A stretch of 64,000 bases of DNA, from NCBI GenBank assembly GCA_030765045.1, contig CM060970.1, forward strand, positions 55,297,076 to 55,361,075, read 5' to 3'. Position 1 is the first letter of the stretch; every line of letters begins with the position of its first letter. A model generated the notes under the pieces. It was given only the letters and a program-made list of their open reading frames with translations, was not told where the DNA came from and did no database searches. The DNA is from Tenodera sinensis (lineage: Eukaryota > Arthropoda > Insecta > Mantodea > Mantidae). Shown here piece by piece: positions 11,085 to 21,577 of this stretch. The translations under genes were made by a program, and so were the position numbers.

Positions 11085-11855
11085 CTATAGTTCGGAAATA
11101 TTCCTTGTTATGTGTGTGAGTTTCGAAAAACTTAAAAACTTTCGTGAAATGGAACATCGTTGTTCATTTTTTATATGTTAAGTGTGCAAAGAGAACGGAA
11201 TCTCAAAGCCCGAATTATTTTGCTACTTATGCCGTTCTTCCCCTAATTCGAAACCGGTTTAGATTAGGCGGTCTGGGATACCTTCAGCCTGCTGGCTTGA
11301 ATAGCCATGATCGTTAAGGCAACACGTAGTGCACTGGCCATGCACTCAAAGCCTGAGGTCGTGAATTCGAGTCTCGGCAACCGTAGTCAAATGTGCCTGT
11401 GGTAAAGGACGGGGAGGGCCCACGTAAAATAATCGGTGTGATGGCACGCGTGGATGCTGACGGGGTATCATTTGACTGCGGTTGCATGGATTTTGCTTTT
11501 TTTCTTTAAAAAAAACACAATATAAATTGTAAAAAAAATAATGTTGTACAATCCAGAACATGTTTTTACATAGGTATAGTTGGTGACGAACAGTGTAACA
11601 AGAATATAGCAGAAAAAAAAACCTTAAAAGTATTACAAGTAGGCAAAAAATGCCTATGTCCATTATAATGGACACCGGGACTGAAAGGGTTAAAAGATGT
11701 GACTACAGCCTACTATATTCTAATATTCCACTTGCACCTACAAGAAAATAAGCAATAAGATAATTTGTACAAATGTTTATCTTAACTAACACGAAGAGTT
11801 TGTAAGAACGGTTAGCACAAGAGCAGAGAAAGTCATGTGAGTGCAGCGCATAAGA
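11085..11855 (-). repeat. R1 repeat, inverted, interrupted
   Basis: The R1 reverse is seen at 11085-11215 ('ggaaatattccttgttatgt') and resumes at about 11690-11855 ('taatattccacttgcaccta', 'gtgagtgcagcgcataagat'). The gap holds a tRNA-like SINE and an A/T-rich block. Confidence 0.75.
11270..11480 (+). mobile_element. tRNA-like SINE (family 4)
   Basis: A tRNA-like head is suggested by 'tagccatgatcgttaaggc' (A-box-like) and 'gtgaattcgagtctcggcaa' (B-box-like), followed by a non-tRNA body ('ggtaaaggacggggagggcc'). Only one copy is in the window, so the limits are approximate. It lies inside an R1 copy. Confidence 0.5.
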
Positions 11856-11864
11856 TTTTTTTTG

Positions 11865-12095
11865 TATGTTAACCGTGCAAAGAGAACGGAATTTGAAAGC
11901 TTTAAAAGATTTTACTATTGCTTAAAGCCTACTGCATACCCATATTCCCGTTGCACGTGCAAGAAAATAATATCTGCAAATGTTTACCTCACCTAACACG
12001 AAGAAGATAGAAGAATAAGAGTTTGTAATAATGGTTAGTACTGCAGTAGAGAATGCCATGTAAGTGCAACAGATTAGATTTTTTCTAGGCTAGCA
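11865..12095 (-). repeat. R1 head fragment, inverted
   Basis: 'ccgtgcaaagagaacggaat' through 'agtgcaacagattagatttt' is the reverse of the R1 head, placed next to another inverted head. Confidence 0.75.
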
Positions 12096-12374
12096 CATGT
12101 TACATCATTTAGTTGTGGTGTAAGAAGAAGAAAAAAAGATTAGTAACCGTCTGCTTTTCTCAGCATTCAGGCATACCAACACCAATGCACTTTGATATAA
12201 CTAACCAGACGTTTATAAAACGGCGACTGCAGTTAAACTTTAGTATAGTTTAATAATCTTCCAGTCAAACGTTAATAATACCGAGTGTAAATGAGCAGGC
12301 ATCCCAACTTTACTTCTTCTTGTTCTTCTTCTTCAGATTACCCTCCCCTTGTGTAGGACTTACACCCCCTAGGA

Positions 12375-13361
12375 CAGGGGAAGACAACTTCGGGCCGTGT
12401 GACGTATTTAAACGAAGAGCCAGGTTGTACGCTCGTATGGCGTCAGGTGAGAGCAGTGTATTGCTATGCTGCCTAGATCAGTGGCGCTACTTGCACGAAA
12501 CTGAATGAATATGAAAAATGTTACTTTCATGCTCTGGCTGTTTAGGGAGAACCCTCTTCAGCCTAGTCTGAGGGTGTTTATTTGTTGTTTGAGGGATCTT
12601 AACGGCGTTAGTGCGAATTTTGTTTTTATTTTGTGTTTTTGTTGACGTTGTGTAGTATTGTGGTTTTGTGTTTGTGTTCAGTTCCCCGTGTTTCACACTA
12701 GTTTTAGACCAAACTTCAAGATGTAGAAACATTGTCAACTACGTTTCAGGTCTTTGCGACTCTGTATTCATTGGATGTTAATGTTTCTAGCAGGTAGCAA
12801 ATTGAATTGATAAATTTACAGTGCGACGATTTGCTGAAGGACAAATATAAACACAAGGAAGACTTGGCTGATTTTTATAAGAATGTTCCTCAAACCACAT
12901 TTCTGAGGTTGTATGCCCTTGTTGCACGGGTATTATGTATGTTTGGTTCTACATATGTGTGCGAACAATTATTTTCTGTTATGAACCTTTCTAAGTCAAA
13001 ATCCCGAAGCATATTGTCAGATCACAATCTAACATGCAGTCTTCGGTTACAAATGTACCGTACATTACGCCCTAACATTGACAAACTAGTTAAACAAAAG
13101 CGAAACGGCAAATGTTGGAAAATGTCCACCTAATTGTTCTGTATAGCTCTTCTCTAGCTCAGGCAAAATAGTTATAATTTCTGTTCTATTTGCGTTATAA
13201 CATGACTGTTCACATAAACTAGAAACAGTCAGCATTAAAATTACGATGTCCCGTATGCCATTTCCTCTTACCCGCTGTGACGTCACACGTTCAACTGGCT
13301 TTCGCTGAGAGCATGTGAGCTGAGTGAGCTGACGTCACAGCAGCATTACCTGTCTTCCCCT
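12375..13361 (+). mobile_element. non-autonomous hAT element, copy 1
   Basis: The left end is CAGGGGAAGACAAC and the right end TGTCTTCCCCT, an inverted terminal repeat. The interior aligns with the reverse complement of 22662-23522. Only the C-terminal hAT dimerisation segment is encoded; the zinc finger and catalytic core are missing. No 8-bp target duplication is visible at this copy because the right flank lacks a few bases of the host SINE1. Confidence 0.85.
12798..13133 (+). pseudogene. hAT transposase C-terminal dimerisation domain (GTF2IRD2-like)
   Basis: The open frame lacks an ATG and follows an in-frame TAG at 12795. It reads LQCDDLLKDKYKH, then the hAT signature FGSTYVCEQLFSVMNLSKSK, then SLRLQM and PNIDKLVKQKR. 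These are the hallmarks of the hAT C-terminal domain as found in GTF2IRD2/ZBED-type transposases. The second copy (22954-23271, minus) has the same domain and the same upstream TAG, so the stop predates their spread. It is not expected to make an active transposase. Confidence 0.85.
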
Positions 13362-13914
13362 ACAAGCCAGTGCTTAGGGAGCACAGGAACCTATGGACCG
13401 GACAGAGTGAAGACCTGGAAGCAGGTGGTCACCAGGTATAATATTGGGAAGAATGGTATGAAATGCAGGCGAAATCGATGATTGGAAAGTTGATAATGGA
13501 GCAACTGATGGAATGAGTGGCGGGGGAAACAGGAGCACTCAGAGAAAACTAGCCCTGACACCGCTTCGTCCACCACAAATACCACATGCGGGTCCCTGGG
13601 ATCGAACCCTAGATGGTAGGCGAGCGCACTAACCGATCGGCTACGGCGCCGCCCCCCCCCCCCCCACACCTTTACTAACTATCCCTAATTGCATAAGACA
13701 TTTTTGCTTTCTCATTTTTAGTAGTGTTTAATGAGATAGATCGGTTAAAAGAAGATAAAACTGATCCAAAATTACAATTCAGGCTCTTTTATTTTATTTT
13801 CATTTATGCGCATATAGCCAACATGGATTTTATAGAAAGGCCAGAGGTTATTGTCGTGAATATCTTTATCAATATTACATCGTTTGCCTTCAAATCTCTT
13901 TATTTTGAAAAGAG

Positions 13915-14215
13915 ATAAGTTTCGAAGACCCCTAAAATCCTCCCCAGAAAAGCATTTTTTAAAAAAGTCTACGTGTGCGTGTGTTGTGTATTGTGTGTAT
14001 GAATGTGCAGCATAACTGAATTTTTTTCTCAAAAATGGCTGTAACGATTTTGATTGACATGCGTATGTTTGTATATTTTCACGTGAAATTAAATGCGTAT
14101 CTTGAATTTTTTGGGAAAAGCCTCTCAAGTGCTCTTCATTATGAATAACGTTTGCATAACTTGTAAACCATATGGGATTCATAAAACCTAATCACACAAA
14201 AATAGTGTTGGAATC
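13915..14215 (-). repeat. R1 repeat, inverted, partial
   Basis: R1 reverse words are present: a GT-rich tract at 13973-14003, 'agcataactgaatttttttc', 'aacgattttgattgacatgc' and 'catgcgtatgttt'-like central sequence. The copy is diverged and truncated. Confidence 0.7.
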
Positions 14216-14879
14216 ATGCAGTTTTAATCCTATCCCTAGCATCTTTACCTCCTGAAATAATTCAAATACTTTGTTACTCTTATAATACCTATGTTGCTAC
14301 AATTAAATCTTTAGATAAAATAAGAAATTTATTTTCGGATAGGGAAATCGATCCAAGCAAAACTAATACAAGGGATTTGAATAATTTAGAAAAGTACGTG
14401 AAAATCAGCAACAAATTAATGGAGCCGGAGTGAATACAATACCATATTAGTAAGAAGATTGTTCAGAAAATTCCTGTTACCAAGGATAACAGAAATTCCA
14501 CTCACGCAATGATTTTTTCTGAAGTTGGGAAGGATGTGATGTGGCTCCGATAACGAAGCAAAGTCTACCGGAAGAAAAATGACGGACCACAAAAGAGATA
14601 TTCATACTGACATCCCGTGGTTCTTACCCTAGGAGATTTGCTAAAGATAAAAATATGAGTCACTTAAGGTACTCATAAACGTTCAGAGAAAAATCCTACA
14701 TTTGATTTTTTGTGTAAATTTTTTAAATGTTCCATTTATATACCACCTTTAACATCGAAGGTCATTATTGGTGGCTTTTAACCTATTCGAGTAACTGCAA
14801 TGGTGTTCACTCCCCTAGCGCTGGAATTAAACGTTCGGTTTATATTACCTTTTTTTTAATTTATTACATTAAATTCACG
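14216..14879. other. unrecognised sequence
   Basis: No recognisable coding motif or repeat match. Confidence 0.35.
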
Positions 14880-15008
14880 CACACATTCATACTTCCAGAC
14901 TCTTAAGGAGGATGGAGAATAATCCTAGTGCTAGAAAAATTCCCATCCTTTCTCGAACCCGAGACCCTTTGCATAGCAGGCAGTCTACCGACTGAGCTCC
15001 GGGACCAG
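14880..15008 (-). mobile_element. tRNA-derived SINE or tRNA pseudogene
   Basis: On the minus strand 'ggagctcagtcggtagactg' followed by 'gggtctcgggttcgagaaag' gives A-box-like and B-box-like motifs with the spacing of a tRNA gene. The sequence after the B box does not close a cloverleaf acceptor stem, so a functional tRNA is unlikely. Confidence 0.5.
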
Positions 15009-15169
15009 TAAAAAATCCACAGGGTTTTGGTCAAACGCAATGATTTTGCAAAATTTATATCAAAGCCGATTTTAGCCAATTTTTATAATTCTTACACTGA
15101 ATTGCCTGCTCCGTAAGTGGGACTCTGTTTTTCAACATTTTCACCTCTTTGTGTTTTCTGCTGCCTCTA

Positions 15170-15905
15170 AGATATCTCCTATTTTGCTTTTTTTAATGCT
15201 TGTTGTTTATTGTCTTTTGGATACTTGGCAATGTTTCCTGCCACAAGTTTGTCAATTTCAGGTTCCATCTCCGAAGAACATAGGCGTAACATTGACGCTA
15301 AATATCTGTCAGTAATATTAGTTCGCCTGAGCGTTTTATTGTTATTCAATTTAGAACAAAACTGTTCACAAATGTATATCGACGCAAAAATTGCTATCAA
15401 ACGACGCGCAGATTGACGAAGATTATGAAATGTAGTTTCAGGTAATGAAATGTACAAAATGACGCCTAAATTTTCTGAATTGCGCAATGGTGTGCTGTTT
15501 TGCAAGTCAATTCTAATCACAAATCATGCGAGAAATCACCACGATGGGCACTGAAAGGGTTTTTGAAGAGTCTCCATTCGGGATCCATAGACTTAACTTC
15601 TCCAAATCTGTTCTTGAATTCATTGAGGAGATCCTTTAACAATGTTTTGTGGTTTGGTATCAGATGCTTACAGCCATCATTGACTGCACTTTGCAAATAA
15701 GGAAAATGATGCACATCCTCATTATCAACTTGTGTTATCCACAAGCTTCTCCATAAATGCTTTCAGTCGTCAAACAAGTTGATTATGAGTCAACATAATC
15801 AACATGTCCTTACCTTGTAATTTCAAATCAAGGGAATTGAAATAGGAAGTCAAATCCACCAAGAACATCAAATCACAAATCCAGTCTTCACTATAGGGTT
15901 TTACT
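15170..15905 (-). pseudogene. GTF2IRD2-like hAT transposase pseudogene
   Basis: On the minus strand, from 15905 downward, the frames read DWICDLMFLVDLTSYFNSLD and LKLQGKDMLIMLTHNQLV, the conserved central region of GTF2IRD2-type hAT transposases. After a stop and frame changes come LNEFKNRFGE and the C-terminal segment with IFASIYICEQFCSKLNNN and PEIDKLV. FGSTYVCEQ of active relatives is replaced by FASIYICEQ. The N-terminal part is absent. It is a different, more complete lineage than the short element at 12375. Confidence 0.8.
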
Positions 15906-15960
15906 AATGCCCGAAGAAGAAGAAGAACAACAACAACAACAAGAAGATGATGATGATGAT

Positions 15961-16346
15961 GGAATATTTTCGAAATTCACTCTTGGCTGAAATTCCTCTA
16001 CAGCCTTTCCACGAGCAACACCTTATAATTTGTCCTGACCAGTTTTCCTAGGAAGTTGTCTTCCCCTGTCCTAGGGGGTGTAAGTCCTACACAAGGGGAG
16101 GGTAATCTGAAGAAGAAGAACAAGAAGAAGAAGATGATGATGATGATGATAATGGAATATTTTCGAAATTCACTCTTGGCTGAAATTCCTCTACAGCCTT
16201 TTCACGAGCAACACCTGATAATTTGTCCTGACCAGTTTTCCTAGGAAGTTGTCTTCCCCTGTCCTAGGGGGTGTAAGTCCCACACAAGGGGAGGGTAATC
16301 TGAAGAAGAAGAAGAAGAAGAAGAACAAGAACAAGAAGAACAAGAA
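15961..16346 (+). repeat. 193-bp tandem duplication with SINE1 tail and hAT terminus
   Basis: Two units start at 15961 and 16154 and are almost identical ('ggaatattttcgaaattcac' in both). Each contains GTTGTCTTCCCCTG, a hAT terminus, fused to 'tcctagggggtgtaagtcc' and 'gggagggtaatctgaagaag', the SINE1 tail. The simple-sequence runs (gaa)n, (caa)n and (gat)n between units vary. The same junction, reversed, is present at 12365-12390. Confidence 0.85.
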
Positions 16347-16424
16347 CAAGACATAAAACATGTGCGTCTTTAGTTTCGCTTGAACTTTCTACTGCTCAGA
16401 GGGTTGCAAATCAATGCCACTATG

Positions 16425-16660
16425 TCTCTTAGTAAGCCGCGTGTGCATTATAAGACTAACCTTTGCGGAAAACGCCGCCGCATTCGAGAAGTTCAAAAGG
16501 GTTCGAATAAAATCGCGAAAGAACATGGGATACCACCGAAAACTCTTGTCAACTTATCTTAAGAATAAGGAGAACATTTTAAACAGTTCCTCCAGTGAAA
16601 ATGGAAAGAATCGAAAAAGTGTGAAACAACCGGGGAGTCCTGATGTATGTACCTGTATTG
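16425..16660 (+). pseudogene. Tigger/pogo transposase N-terminal fragment (CENP-B-type HTH)
   Basis: One frame gives CGKRRRIREVQKGSNKIAKE and HGIPPKTL; after a frameshift the next frame continues YLKNKENIL and KRKSV-like basic residues. The order (basic run, IA.E.GIP..TL, LKNK..IL) is that of the CENP-B N-terminal DNA-binding domain in pogo/Tigger transposases. The catalytic DDE part is absent. Confidence 0.7.
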
Positions 16661-16729
16661 CTAATTTTTTATTATCCCTTCAGGTTCGAACTATCCAAGT
16701 TCCACTGTATATAAAATTTAGATGTTGTT

Positions 16730-16950
16730 AAAGAACACCTTTTACTGCGGAGTTAACCATTTCTGAGGCACTCTTTGTTATAAATACTTATACTTTTCCG
16801 AAATAGGAAGTCGTTACTCATTTTCCCCCCTCCTCATTATGTAAAGAGAACGTAATTTCAAAGCAAACAACTCTTAAAAGATCTGACTATCACTTAGCAC
16901 TGCTCTATTCCACAATTCCCGTTATATACATTCCACAAGAAGTAAACTAC
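16730..16950 (-). repeat. R1 repeat, inverted, diverged
   Basis: 'aaccatttctgaggcactct', 'taaagagaacgtaatttcaa' and 'tgctctattccacaattccc' match the reverse of the R1 head half at reduced identity. Confidence 0.6.
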
Positions 16951-18224
16951 TTCCAATTTCTGATCGTCTACAAGTACGTTGTGTGTTTTAAGATATCCGC
17001 TGAAGCCACCTTTACACTTAGGTAAACTGTAACTCTCTTACTCTTCCGCAATATTTAAACAAGTGATTCCATGCTTCTTTCTATCGGGAAGTAATGGAAC
17101 ATTTAATTAAATGTTACGACAAACAGTTGAATCTCTTAAATGACTCAAATAAAAAAAATCAAGTCAGGGAACGTCATTTTCTGATCTTGTAACGGTACCA
17201 GGAATAGTATAAACATAGATTCTATTTTTGGAAAACTACGTGTACGAGAAGAAAGATAAGAAAGCAAGGAAAGTTTAATGGCACGAACCATAGAACAGCA
17301 TTGCCTTGACCATTAAGCCAGGAAGAGCTAATTTATATGGAACTGTAAATAATGTTTGAGGAATAAAATGCTAACATTTTCATAACTTAATTATATTCAG
17401 AAGCATTTTCAAACAATCATTTGATGTATATTTATGATTAACCTCTCAAAATATCGACAAAGTCAATTTTCACCATATTAAAATGATAAACAAATCTCTT
17501 TTTTTTTTTTTTTTTTTTCTAGTCGAGGGGAGGGGAACTGACCTTTACCTATTCATAATTAGCCAGAGAATTGACAGAACGATCATAGATATGCTTATTG
17601 GTCCGCAAGAAGTGACAGCATCTGCAAGGTGATAGCACTAGCTAATAAAATGAACTCATGACGTCATGAAGTACCTATAAAGGTAGAAAATCGGTGTGGC
17701 CAGGTAAGTCGTATTGAGTTCTTCCTGTCAGTTTTGTCCCTACAAGAAAATATGAAACAAATTATCTCGATTAACTTTACAGGAATAAAGCTTTGTTGAA
17801 GAATGGTTAGAGAAAGTATGTGAAATGTAACATGTCAGATATTATCCCAGCGTTTTCAATATAATTATCCCTTTTCTTATCCAGACTAATCCTTTTCTAT
17901 AATGTTGTTCACCTTCTCTATGTATGTTTCCCTTTTCTGTTTTTCATTTTAACGTAAAATATTCATGATGGCTTTGTTCTAATTAAATAAATGTTCCTTT
18001 AGTATATTAAAATCGTTTTCTTGCAGTGTTTCAGAATCCTCTCACATTATTTCCCTCACTCCCCACGTATCCCCAAAACAACACTTTCTAACATACCCTG
18101 CAGCACATTTACTTACTTTTAGTTAACATATTGCTATTTCAAAGCTTCTTTCAACAAAATATCCATTAAGGATGAATGTTTCACCTTTAACTAATTGGGG
18201 GTGGGAGGGTGGGTAGGTGAGTGA
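16951..18224. other. unrecognised AT-rich sequence with a T-run
   Basis: Contains a roughly 30-base T-run at 17490-17518. No coding or RNA motif was recognised. Confidence 0.4.
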
Positions 18225-18625
18225 ATGCGTAAATGAGTATGTGAGTGAGTGAGTGAGTGAGTTTAAATTAAAAATTATTTTGTTGTTTAACGACGCTGTC
18301 AATTGTCAGGATCACATCAGCGTCGCCGGTGTGTCGGAATTTCGTCCCGCAGGAGTTCTTTTACATACCAGTAAATCTACTGACATGGAGCTGTCCTTTT
18401 TAAGGACACTTAAAAACCATCGGTCTGGGCCGGATTTGAATCCGCGACCTTGGGATCAGTAAGCCAGCCTCTAACCAACTGAGCCACCCAGACCGGTGAG
18501 TGAGTGAGTGAGTGAGTGAGTGAGTGAGTGAGTGAGTGAGTGAGTGAGTGAGTGAGTGAGTGAGTGAGTGAGTGAGTGAGAGTGAGTGAGTGAGTGAGTG
18601 AGTGAGTGAGTGAGCGAGCGAGTGG
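18225..18625 (+). repeat. (TGAG)n microsatellite split by SINE3
   Basis: A GAGT/TGAG tetramer tract at 18240-18262 resumes at 18495-18620 on the other side of SINE3. The second array is about 125 bases long with a few interruptions. The arrangement fits SINE3 insertion into the microsatellite, with the target duplication hidden inside the tract. Confidence 0.85.
18263..18494 (-). mobile_element. SINE3, copy 1
   Basis: On the minus strand 'gtctgggtggctcagttggt' (A box TGGCTCAGTTGG) and 'gcggattcaaatccggccca' (B box GGATTCAAATCC) form the tRNA-like head. The body has 'gggacgaaattccgacacac' and 'cgttaaacaacaaaataatt' (minus strand). A second copy at 25745-25928 shares the body. Confidence 0.85.
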
Positions 18626-18639
18626 GCTTCAATGGCCCG

Positions 18640-19700
18640 CCGACAACGAGGTCATTTGGGCCCAAATTCAAAAGCTAAAATGGGAAACCTAAATAGTTAG
18701 GTAACTTCTAAGCTTTACAAGTAAAACCAAAAAGTTAGAACAGCGAAAAGTTAGAACAGCGAAAAGTTAAAAGGTTGAAACTAAATAGTAAAAGGTAAAA
18801 CGCTAAAAAACTAAAACGTCAGAATCGAAAAAAGCGCACGAACTTCCATAGTTGAAAACACAAAAATTAAAGTTAAACCGATTAAAAGATTATAAAGTAA
18901 AGCCACAAACACTAAAGACTTAAAAAGCTAATACAAACGAACACCACACACTAAAAGACTTAAGCTAAACTTTCTTAGCAAACCCAATACTGGCGACGAA
19001 CCGCAGTGCCTTATCTACAGCGACCGGGTCGCCGCCCAGAATTGTGCGTAAATTAACTAATTGGACCTCATGATTACAGCAATGTATCTTTACCGAAGTA
19101 TTTGTGCTTCAAATGACTATTCATGCATGAGGGACAGGGGAAGTGAAGAAAGACACTAAAAGGACTGAGCAAGGTAATAAGAAGTAAAAATTGTGAGTTG
19201 TGATAGCATATGAAAGACTGTAGACTGTGATAATGAGAAAAAAACTGTATTTGTGGTAAAATTTTAGAAGATAATAAAGTGATAGAAAAGTAACCGGACG
19301 AATTTTGTCATTTTGTCACAACACATATATTTTAAACCGAAACTCGCACAGAGAACGTACGGTACAGATTTGAAGCCAAACTAGCAATGCCTTACAGTAC
19401 ATATGAACACTGCGACATGCACTTGGGTATTGAAACAGCACAGAAATCCTTACGTTATATTTTTTCTGCGATCCTTTCCCCAGTCACAATGTATGACACC
19501 ATCGGTGTCACAGGAAAAATGACGTAAGCTCACACTACTTTCTCTGTTCATCACAAATTCACAAATATTCGTTATACTTTATAGCGCGCTTAGCCATATA
19601 AGAGATAGATTGCTATCTTATTTCCTTACATATCAAGAGCTTATTACTATGATAAAACATTTGAATGTTATTTCTGTCAAACACATCCGTCAGAGGACTT
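18640..19700. other. unrecognised sequence with A-rich degenerate repeats
   Basis: At 18720-18960 the words 'gttagaacagcgaaaa', 'aaaggt' and 'ctaaaa' recur irregularly. No gene was recognised. 18990-19050 is GC-richer. Confidence 0.4.
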
Positions 19701-19713
19701 ACTTTTAAAAGTG

Positions 19714-19721
19714 TATAAATG
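19714..19721 (+). promoter_or_regulatory. possible TATA box
   Basis: TATAAATG lies 75 bases before the ATG of the candidate small peptide at 19789. An earlier out-of-frame ATG lies between them (19760), which weakens the case. Confidence 0.3.
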
Positions 19722-19788
19722 CAACACATAGGTAGAATATTTCGAAAACAGCTAAGCTAATGAAATATATACATATATTACATACATT

Positions 19789-19995
19789 ATGTATTTTAAA
19801 AAGCTCTACATTTTCATTGCAGTAAGTTTTTGTTTATCCCTTATGATTTCTAATGTCTACGAAGTTATAAAGAAATCATTCAGTATGAAGAATACTGCCA
19901 GACTGCCACAGAAATTAAATATTGAATTTGACTGTCGTATTATCTCAAGTGTATTTGATTTGGCCAGAATCATTAGAGATATTTTGAAACAGTGA
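19789..19995 (+). CDS. candidate small secreted peptide (68 residues)
   Basis: The frame runs from ATG to TGA. Residues 3-21 (FKKLYIFIAVSFCLSLMIS) are a positively charged start plus a hydrophobic core, the shape of a signal peptide. The remaining about 47 residues are charged, rich in Ile/Lys/Arg, with a single cysteine, and match no family I know. No overlap with any repeat in the window. A TATA-like element lies upstream, but the sequence 'ttgcagtaag' early in the frame could also be a splice site. It may be chance in AT-rich DNA; unproven. Confidence 0.35.
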   Translation: MYFKKLYIFIAVSFCLSLMISNVYEVIKKSFSMKNTARLPQKLNIEFDCRIISSVFDLARIIRDILKQ

Positions 19996-20105
19996 AAACT
20001 ATTGAAAATGTTTCGGGTATAAAGTATAAAGTTTGGTATTTATCCTAGTTTTGTACTGAAGTTTTGCTTTTCTTTCTTCCTTTCCATTAGTCTCAATCTC
20101 CGTTA

Positions 20106-20107
<2 letters not shown>

Positions 20108-20166
<59 letters not shown>
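20108..20166 (+). repeat. (TC)n microsatellite
   Basis: An uninterrupted TC dinucleotide run of about 58 bases followed by 'acgcacacacacag'. Open frames of RE/ER repeats across it on the minus strand are not genes. Confidence 0.95.
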
Positions 20167-20168
<2 letters not shown>

Positions 20169-20204
20169 GCACACACACAGAGGCACACACAAATGTTCTA
20201 TAAA

Positions 20205-20722
20205 TAAGGATGGGACAGAACCTCGCGGAGGGGATTCGGCAGGTCGACCATGATCTTCGCGGTTACCCCGGGAGGAAGGCTGAGGCGAGAGGAGATACAG
20301 GACGGTCAACCCAAGGAGTCACTACAGAGCAGGGGGCAGGGTCCATGCCATTTACAGATTGAAACATCCCGGCGTCTGGCTCACCCGCGCTCTTAGTCAT
20401 CCCACAGGAATTTCGGAAGCCGGAGACCGCCCAGCCGAAGGAAGAAAGTTTTACCAAGAGCAAATTCCCCGAGACCCCAGTCGATACTAATACCCTGAAA
20501 CAGAACAACCAGATGAAGGATGAAGGGAAATGAGAAGTGGTGTGAAATGGAGGGATAGGGGATTCGGGGATGTAATAAACCTACCCCACATGCACTTGGA
20601 GACACGAGGAAAACCCCGAATAAACCCATGGGTCAGGTGCGCCGGCCACTAGGATCGAACCCGCGACCTTCCGAATACAGTCCACTGATGAAACCGCCCA
20701 AGCCATCCCGCTCGGTATGCAT
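20205..20722 (-). mobile_element. SINE2, full-length inverted copy
   Basis: The minus-strand head is tRNA-like ('ggtcgcgggttcgatcctag' contains the B box). The body words 'ggggttttcctcgtgtctcc' and 'tttcccttcatccttcatct' and the 3' segment 'cctcccggggtaaccgcgaa' align with the SINE2 at 7385. The CCTAT tail is nearly absent here. Confidence 0.8.
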
Positions 20723-21244
20723 ACAGTAGTAATATAAATTTCTAGCGAATTATTACGTCTTAGATATAACCTAAATTAATTTTGCCCGAAACACAAACGT
20801 CTGCCAAAAACTGAGGAACTAAAGGTTGTAGCCTTTGATAAGCGCAGGAAAGACATTTCCGGCTTTTTCCGTCTTGTGTATGACGTTATTGTAAGGAAAA
20901 TTCCGCCTAATCGTAACGGAAGCCAAAAGACAAATCTTAATGGTAGCATTAAGAAGGTTATATGTGTGAATATGAACGTTTTAAAGCTAATTTCTACCAG
21001 TTTCGACCTATTATCAGAAATAGTTATCGTCAATATACAATATAATTATACCATAAAATTGAATTTCACGGTACAAAATTTTAAAAGTAATTGGTAAAAA
21101 AAATGACGTCTAAGTACCAGTAAAATGCAAATTTTGAAAATTTAAACATTTAAATTTTTAGTAGTAGTCCTTGAATATATTAAACATATTAGGTTGTCAG
21201 TTTCGTACGTATAAATGCTTTTATTTTTGTCGATACTATTTATA
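20723..21244. other. unrecognised sequence
   Basis: Overlapping open frames on both strands (20776-21097) show no motif I recognise. Probably an old element fragment. Confidence 0.35.
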
Positions 21245-21294
21245 TGGTGCCATGGTTTTTGTCCTGCATTGGTAACATGTTGGTAATACAAGAT

Positions 21295-21450
21295 TTGAAA
21301 ATGGAGGCAACAAAGTTTGAGGTTAGGATCTTTCTGAAGCACTTTTGGAGACAAGTTGCCGCCTCGGCTCAAAAAATATGTAAAGTCGAAGGTCAAGGTG
21401 TCGCTAGTGAGCGAGTAGCGCAAACAGGCGTGTCAAGAAAGAAAAGAGAG
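21295..21450 (+). pseudogene. mariner-like transposase N-terminal HTH fragment
   Basis: The frame reads MEATKFEVRIFLKHFWRQ, then AQKICKVEGQGVASERVAQT. This resembles the first helix-turn-helix of Mos1-type (HTH_48) mariner transposases: E-x-R-x-x-x-x-x-x-F/W, A...I..V.G...VSER.A. It breaks off before the second HTH, so it is only a relic. Confidence 0.5.
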
Positions 21451-21577
21451 GGACGGTAGCAACTGCTCCCACACCACATTACGGAACGACACAGAATGTT
21501 CAAGTCGAAGCTGTACATTCATCCTCATTATACCGTTGTTTGCCGTACAAATACACCACACATTGCAAGTAGTCAAA

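Larger units (their letters stand above)
12310..13655 (-). mobile_element. SINE1 copy split by a hAT element
   Basis: The minus-strand head is tRNA-like: TAGCCGATCGG (A box) and GGTTCGATCCC (B box), seen on the plus strand as 'gggatcgaaccctagatggt'. The SINE runs leftward from about 13652 to 13362, is interrupted by the hAT element, and resumes at 12374-12317 with its GAA-rich tail. A C-run flanks the head. Host sequence a few bases long is missing at the hAT junction. Confidence 0.85.

Noticed and set aside
13391..13669. 92-codon minus-strand frame
   Set aside because: Part of the SINE1 head and body.
14880..15008. Functional tRNA gene on the minus strand
   Set aside because: A and B boxes are visible, but the sequence does not close an acceptor stem, so it is called SINE-like.
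18471..18671. Any CRISPR or regularly spaced array
   Set aside because: The (TGAG)n array is a plain microsatellite without spacers; the genome is eukaryotic.
20103..20309. Frames rich in Arg-Glu repeats
   Set aside because: Translation of the (TC)n microsatellite and adjoining SINE2.
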